This document shows, piece by piece, positions 33,495 to 36,196 of a stretch of 36,196 nt of DNA. Within the stretch, counting starts at the first letter, position 1. The number at the start of each line of letters is the position of its first letter. The notes under the pieces were generated by a model that made no database searches, had not been told where the DNA came from, and was given only the letters and a program-made list of their open reading frames with translations. The position numbers and the translations under genes are program-made. The stretch is from an uncultured Erysipelotrichaceae bacterium. Its GTDB lineage: Bacteria; Bacillota_I; Bacilli_A; RF39; UBA660. The stretch covers positions 1-36,196 of the forward strand of contig CACXJP010000024.1 in NCBI GenBank assembly GCA_902768065.1, in the 5' to 3' direction.

Positions 33495-34492
33495 AATATC
33501 CCTTTATATTAATCACTATTCCAATAGTTTTAATAACATACTTAATAATTAGTAAAAAAAGAAAAGATACTTATACTAATGGATCAAAAATTGCAAATAC
33601 TGATTATATTAAAAAATCTAAATATTATAAAAATAGAATACATAAGTATCAATTTATAAAGATTACTGCCATTATATTTTTTATAAGTGCAATAATATCA
33701 TCTACACTACTATTATCAAGGATTTCAGAAACAAATACATATAACAATGAATTATATAATAGAGATATATTCTTATGTATGGATGTATCCGCATCTGTAG
33801 ATAAATTAAATATAGAACTAATAGATAGTCTAAAAAAAACAGTAAGTAAATTACATGGAGAAAGATTTGGAATATCAATATTTAATACATCATCAATTGT
33901 CCTAGTTCCACTAACAGATGATTACGAATATGTAACAAATACTTTAGATCAAATAAAAAAATCTATTAAAGTAAATAATCCAATGGATTATGGAACCTAT
34001 AATGGTGATGATTACTTATATATAAGTAGTTATATTTATAGTGGAACCATCGAAGGAAATGAACAAAGAGGAAGTTCTCTAATTGGAGATGGCCTAGCTT
34101 CATGTGTTTATAGTTTTAGTAATTTGGATGAAGATAGAACAAGAGTTATAATTTTCTCTACTGATAATGATCTAGCAGGAACTCCTTTATTTACATTAGA
34201 TAAAGCATCTCAATTGAGTAGAAGCAAAGGAATAAAAGTATTTGGAATTGGTACAAAAAATATGAAAGATGCAAATAGAACATCTTTTCAAAACTCCGTA
34301 GTAAAAACAGGAGGTAAATATTATGATCATTCAAAATCAACAGTTAGTAGTATTGTTGATGATATAGAAAAAACAAGTAAATCTCTACTTAGAAATAATA
34401 CAACAACTAAAGATATAGACATTCCGGAAATACCATTTATTATATTATTAATTTCAATTTTAGGGTTAGTCTATATGAGTAAGAAGGTGTAA
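33485..34492 (+). CDS. BatA-like membrane-anchored von Willebrand factor A protein, 335 aa
   Basis: Two N-terminal spans (about 5-23 and 58-78) precede a VWA domain whose metal-ion site is intact: DVSAS (Asp100-x-Ser102-x-Ser104), with later Thr/Asp at LTDD and VIIFSTDND. A C-terminal span (about 313-331) closes the protein. This span-VWA-span layout is that of BatA, a component of the Bacteroides aerotolerance (Bat) system; in other bacteria its partners are MoxR and DUF58. The start is TTG 33485, since GGTGAT lies 6 nt upstream and the reading frame starts EIKYPFILI. It overlaps the preceding gene by 10 nt. Probable role in envelope or oxidative stress, inferred. Confidence 0.85.
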   Translation: MEIKYPFILITIPIVLITYLIISKKRKDTYTNGSKIANTDYIKKSKYYKNRIHKYQFIKITAIIFFISAIISSTLLLSRISETNTYNNELYNRDIFLCMDVSASVDKLNIELIDSLKKTVSKLHGERFGISIFNTSSIVLVPLTDDYEYVTNTLDQIKKSIKVNNPMDYGTYNGDDYLYISSYIYSGTIEGNEQRGSSLIGDGLASCVYSFSNLDEDRTRVIIFSTDNDLAGTPLFTLDKASQLSRSKGIKVFGIGTKNMKDANRTSFQNSVVKTGGKYYDHSKSTVSSIVDDIEKTSKSLLRNNTTTKDIDIPEIPFIILLISILGLVYMSKKV

Positions 34493-34494
34493 AT

Positions 34495-35430
34495 GTGAAA
34501 TTATTTCCAATTATTCCTATATGGATTATGCTAATAATATGTATTTCATTAATTATATATATTATTATTAAAAAAAGAGATTTACTACAAATATTAATAA
34601 TTATATTATTGTTTGTAATTAATTTAAGAATTATGATACCATCAAACAACTCAAAAACAATAAAGAATAATTTAGATGTTTTATTTGTTATAGATAATAC
34701 AATAAGTATGAATGCCCTAGATTATAATGGAAGCAATACTAGACTATCAGGAGTTAAAGAAGCATGTAACTATATTATTGATGAACTTAATGGATCAAGA
34801 TTCTCTGTAATAACATTTGATAATACCTCAAGAATTGTAACTCCATATACATATGATGCAAATATAACAAGAGAAGCAATTAGTATAATGATGCCTATAA
34901 ATGAACTATATGCTAAAGGATCATCAATAGACGTATCATTAGATTCAATTATGTATTCACTAAAAAATTCTAAGAAAAAAAATGATAATAATAGAATAAT
35001 ATTTTTCATTAGTGATGGAGAAAATACAAGTAATAATAGTATTAAAAGTTTTAAAAGTATTTCTAAATATATATCTGATGGCGCAGTTCTTGGGTATGGT
35101 ACAAAAAAAGGTGGCTATATGAAAGATGAAAGTGAATATGCTACTAATGAATACATCATGGATTATACAGGTACAAACTTTGGAAAAGCTATCTCAAAAA
35201 TAGATGAGAAAAATCTAAAAGAAATTGCTAATGATATGGATGTTGATTATATACATGTAACTAATTCAAATGATATTAATTCTAAAATAAAACAAATAAA
35301 AAATAAAACTAAAAGTACTCTAGAAAGTAATGATAAAAGTTCATATGATGATATTTACTATATCTTTGTAATTCCACTACTTATACTATTATTTATAGAA
35401 TTTGATAGATTTAGGAGGAGAATAATATGA
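34495..35430 (+). CDS. BatB-like membrane-anchored von Willebrand factor A protein, 311 aa
   Basis: Two short N-terminal spans (about 6-24 and 30-47) lead into a VWA domain with metal site DNTIS (Asp67-x-Thr69-x-Ser71), IIFFISDGENTSNN for the later metal ligand, and a C-terminal span (about 289-304) before basic RFRRR. It is a tandem paralogue of the preceding gene, as batA and batB are in Bat operons. The start is GTG 34495; AAGGTG lies 5 nt upstream and an adjacent ATG would run into TGA. It ends with a 4-nt overlap (ATGA) with the TPR gene. Confidence 0.85.
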   Translation: MKLFPIIPIWIMLIICISLIIYIIIKKRDLLQILIIILLFVINLRIMIPSNNSKTIKNNLDVLFVIDNTISMNALDYNGSNTRLSGVKEACNYIIDELNGSRFSVITFDNTSRIVTPYTYDANITREAISIMMPINELYAKGSSIDVSLDSIMYSLKNSKKKNDNNRIIFFISDGENTSNNSIKSFKSISKYISDGAVLGYGTKKGGYMKDESEYATNEYIMDYTGTNFGKAISKIDEKNLKEIANDMDVDYIHVTNSNDINSKIKQIKNKTKSTLESNDKSSYDDIYYIFVIPLLILLFIEFDRFRRRII

Positions 35431-36080
35431 AAAAAGTATTAAAAATATTATTAATTCCCCTATTTATTATATTAATTAGATTAGTATTGTCATTCATGAT
35501 TAATGAAATAATAATCCATAATTTTAACCATAATAAATATAGTTCAACACTAATAAAATGTTTATATATATTAAATATAAATGAACCATATATTGCCTAT
35601 TACAATCATGGAAACATTTTATTTATGAATGATGATTATAATGGTGCCATAGAAAAATATGAAAAATCATTAAAAAAACATCCTAGCAAAAAAAGAGTCT
35701 GTGATATTAGAATAAATTTATCACTTGCTAAGATAAAGAATATAACTACAAAAGATCCTAATGAAATATATAATCTACTAGAAGAAGCAAAAAAGAACCT
35801 ATATGAAAATGGTTGTGCAAATGAATTTGATGATATTGGTTCAAGTAAAGAAGCTGAAACATTAGAAAATGAAATCAAAAAAATACAAGAAGAATTAGAA
35901 AACAATCAAGAGCCTCAAAATGGCAATTCAAATAATAATCAACCAGATTCAGAAATAGATCCAAACCTAGAAGAAGAAATACGTCGTATTCAAGAACAAG
36001 CTAGATCAAGTAGACAATCAGATTTAAGAGATTATGAAAATATGAGTGATTATACATATTATTCTGGAAGAAGATGGTAA
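35427..36080 (+). CDS. BatC-like TPR protein, 217 aa
   Basis: An N-terminal span (about 4-24) is followed by at least one TPR unit (EPYIAYYNHGNILFMNDDYNGAIEKYEKSL, residues 53-82) and helical charged segments that could extend the TPR. The rest is low complexity: Asn/Gln-rich around residues 155-185, then IRRIQEQARSSRQSD and a terminal YENMSDYTYYSGRRW. In Bat operons a TPR protein (BatC) follows batB, so the position fits. ATGA overlap with the upstream gene shows coupling. The terminal Trp-containing motif may be a partner-binding tail (inference). Confidence 0.82.
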   Translation: MKKVLKILLIPLFIILIRLVLSFMINEIIIHNFNHNKYSSTLIKCLYILNINEPYIAYYNHGNILFMNDDYNGAIEKYEKSLKKHPSKKRVCDIRINLSLAKIKNITTKDPNEIYNLLEEAKKNLYENGCANEFDDIGSSKEAETLENEIKKIQEELENNQEPQNGNSNNNQPDSEIDPNLEEEIRRIQEQARSSRQSDLRDYENMSDYTYYSGRRW

Positions 36081-36094
36081 AAGGAACATAATAA

Positions 36095-36128
36095 ATATGA
36101 TGTGAACCCCAAATAGGAGACATCATAT
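36095..36128. repeat. 9-bp inverted repeat with C-rich loop after the Bat operon
   Basis: ATATGATGT (36095-36103) and ACATCATAT (36120-36128) are perfect inverted repeats around GAACCCCAAATAGGAG. The core CCCCAAAT..GGA.ACA loosely resembles the terminal sequence of some IS3-family (IS150-type) elements. It may be an RNA hairpin or a remnant of a mobile-element end. No transposase is in the window. Confidence 0.5.
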
Positions 36129-36135
36129 AAAAAGG

Positions 36136-36183
36136 AAAAATCAAGGGCGAACTTTAGTGAGTTCATCTAGACCCTTGATTTTT
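36136..36183 (+). terminator. Strong bipartite rho-independent terminator at the end of the Bat operon
   Basis: Stem AAAAATCAAGGG/CCCTTGATTTTT (12 bp) encloses a second 5-bp hairpin GAACT/AGTTC (36149-36153/36160-36164). The 3' arm ends in TTTTT followed by ATTATG. The palindrome could work in both directions. Confidence 0.85.
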
Positions 36184-36196
36184 ATTATGTAATTAT

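Overview
The window is strongly AT-rich, uses the standard bacterial code (TGA is a stop, tryptophan is TGG) and has strong AGGAGG-type ribosome binding sites, a T-box leader and dense, overlapping operons. This fits a low-GC Bacillota relative, most likely an uncultured gut lineage of the Bacilli/RF39 type. That placement is inferred from gene content and style, not from a marker gene.

Layout. 1-250: tRNA-Leu(UAG) and a CAU-anticodon tRNA, probably tRNA-Ile2. 251-5200, minus strand: a small conserved unknown, then a cell-surface operon of a repeat-rich membrane-anchored protein, broken by a 41-bp tandem duplication, and a 748-aa single-span membrane protein. 5209-9120, minus: PfkB-family sugar kinase overlapping a stand-alone Smr protein, a GT39/PMT-type protein glycosyltransferase with a discoidin-like insert, and two small membrane proteins. 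9190-18478, minus: a tightly coupled seven-cistron operon, the most interesting part of the window. It encodes a CarS-like CTP-dependent lipid-phosphate cytidylyltransferase, a PEP-synthase-like phosphotransferase split by a frameshift, a PssA-like CDP-alcohol phosphatidyltransferase, a UbiA prenyltransferase, a second PEP-synthase-like phosphotransferase, a large GNAT-type protein and an AMP-forming acyl ligase. Nothing separates these genes except start/stop overlaps or gaps up to 19 nt, and one terminator closes the unit. It looks like a dedicated pathway for an unusual, perhaps isoprenoid, polar lipid.

18553-22863, minus: an LppM-like lipoprotein with a C-terminal membrane anchor, archaeal/eukaryotic-type prolyl-tRNA synthetase under a T-box, and a DUF1846 protein. 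22993-28995, minus: a 2000-aa superfamily 2 helicase with an ADP-ribosyltransferase-like N-terminus and about 27 degenerate repeats at its C-terminus. 29063-31073, minus: a Nudix hydrolase plus three GNAT acetyltransferases. 31191-36080, plus strand: a six-gene MoxR/DUF58/VWA/VWA/TPR operon of the Bat (aerotolerance) type, followed by a palindrome and a strong terminator at the right edge.

Two genes are interrupted by reading-frame breaks, and both become open again by changing exactly one event (removal of a 41-bp duplicate; one extra base). Nearly every minus-strand transcription unit ends in a rho-independent hairpin that overlaps its own stop codon. No stretch above about 300 bases lacks a gene; the longest gap, 21164-21414, holds the T-box and its promoter.
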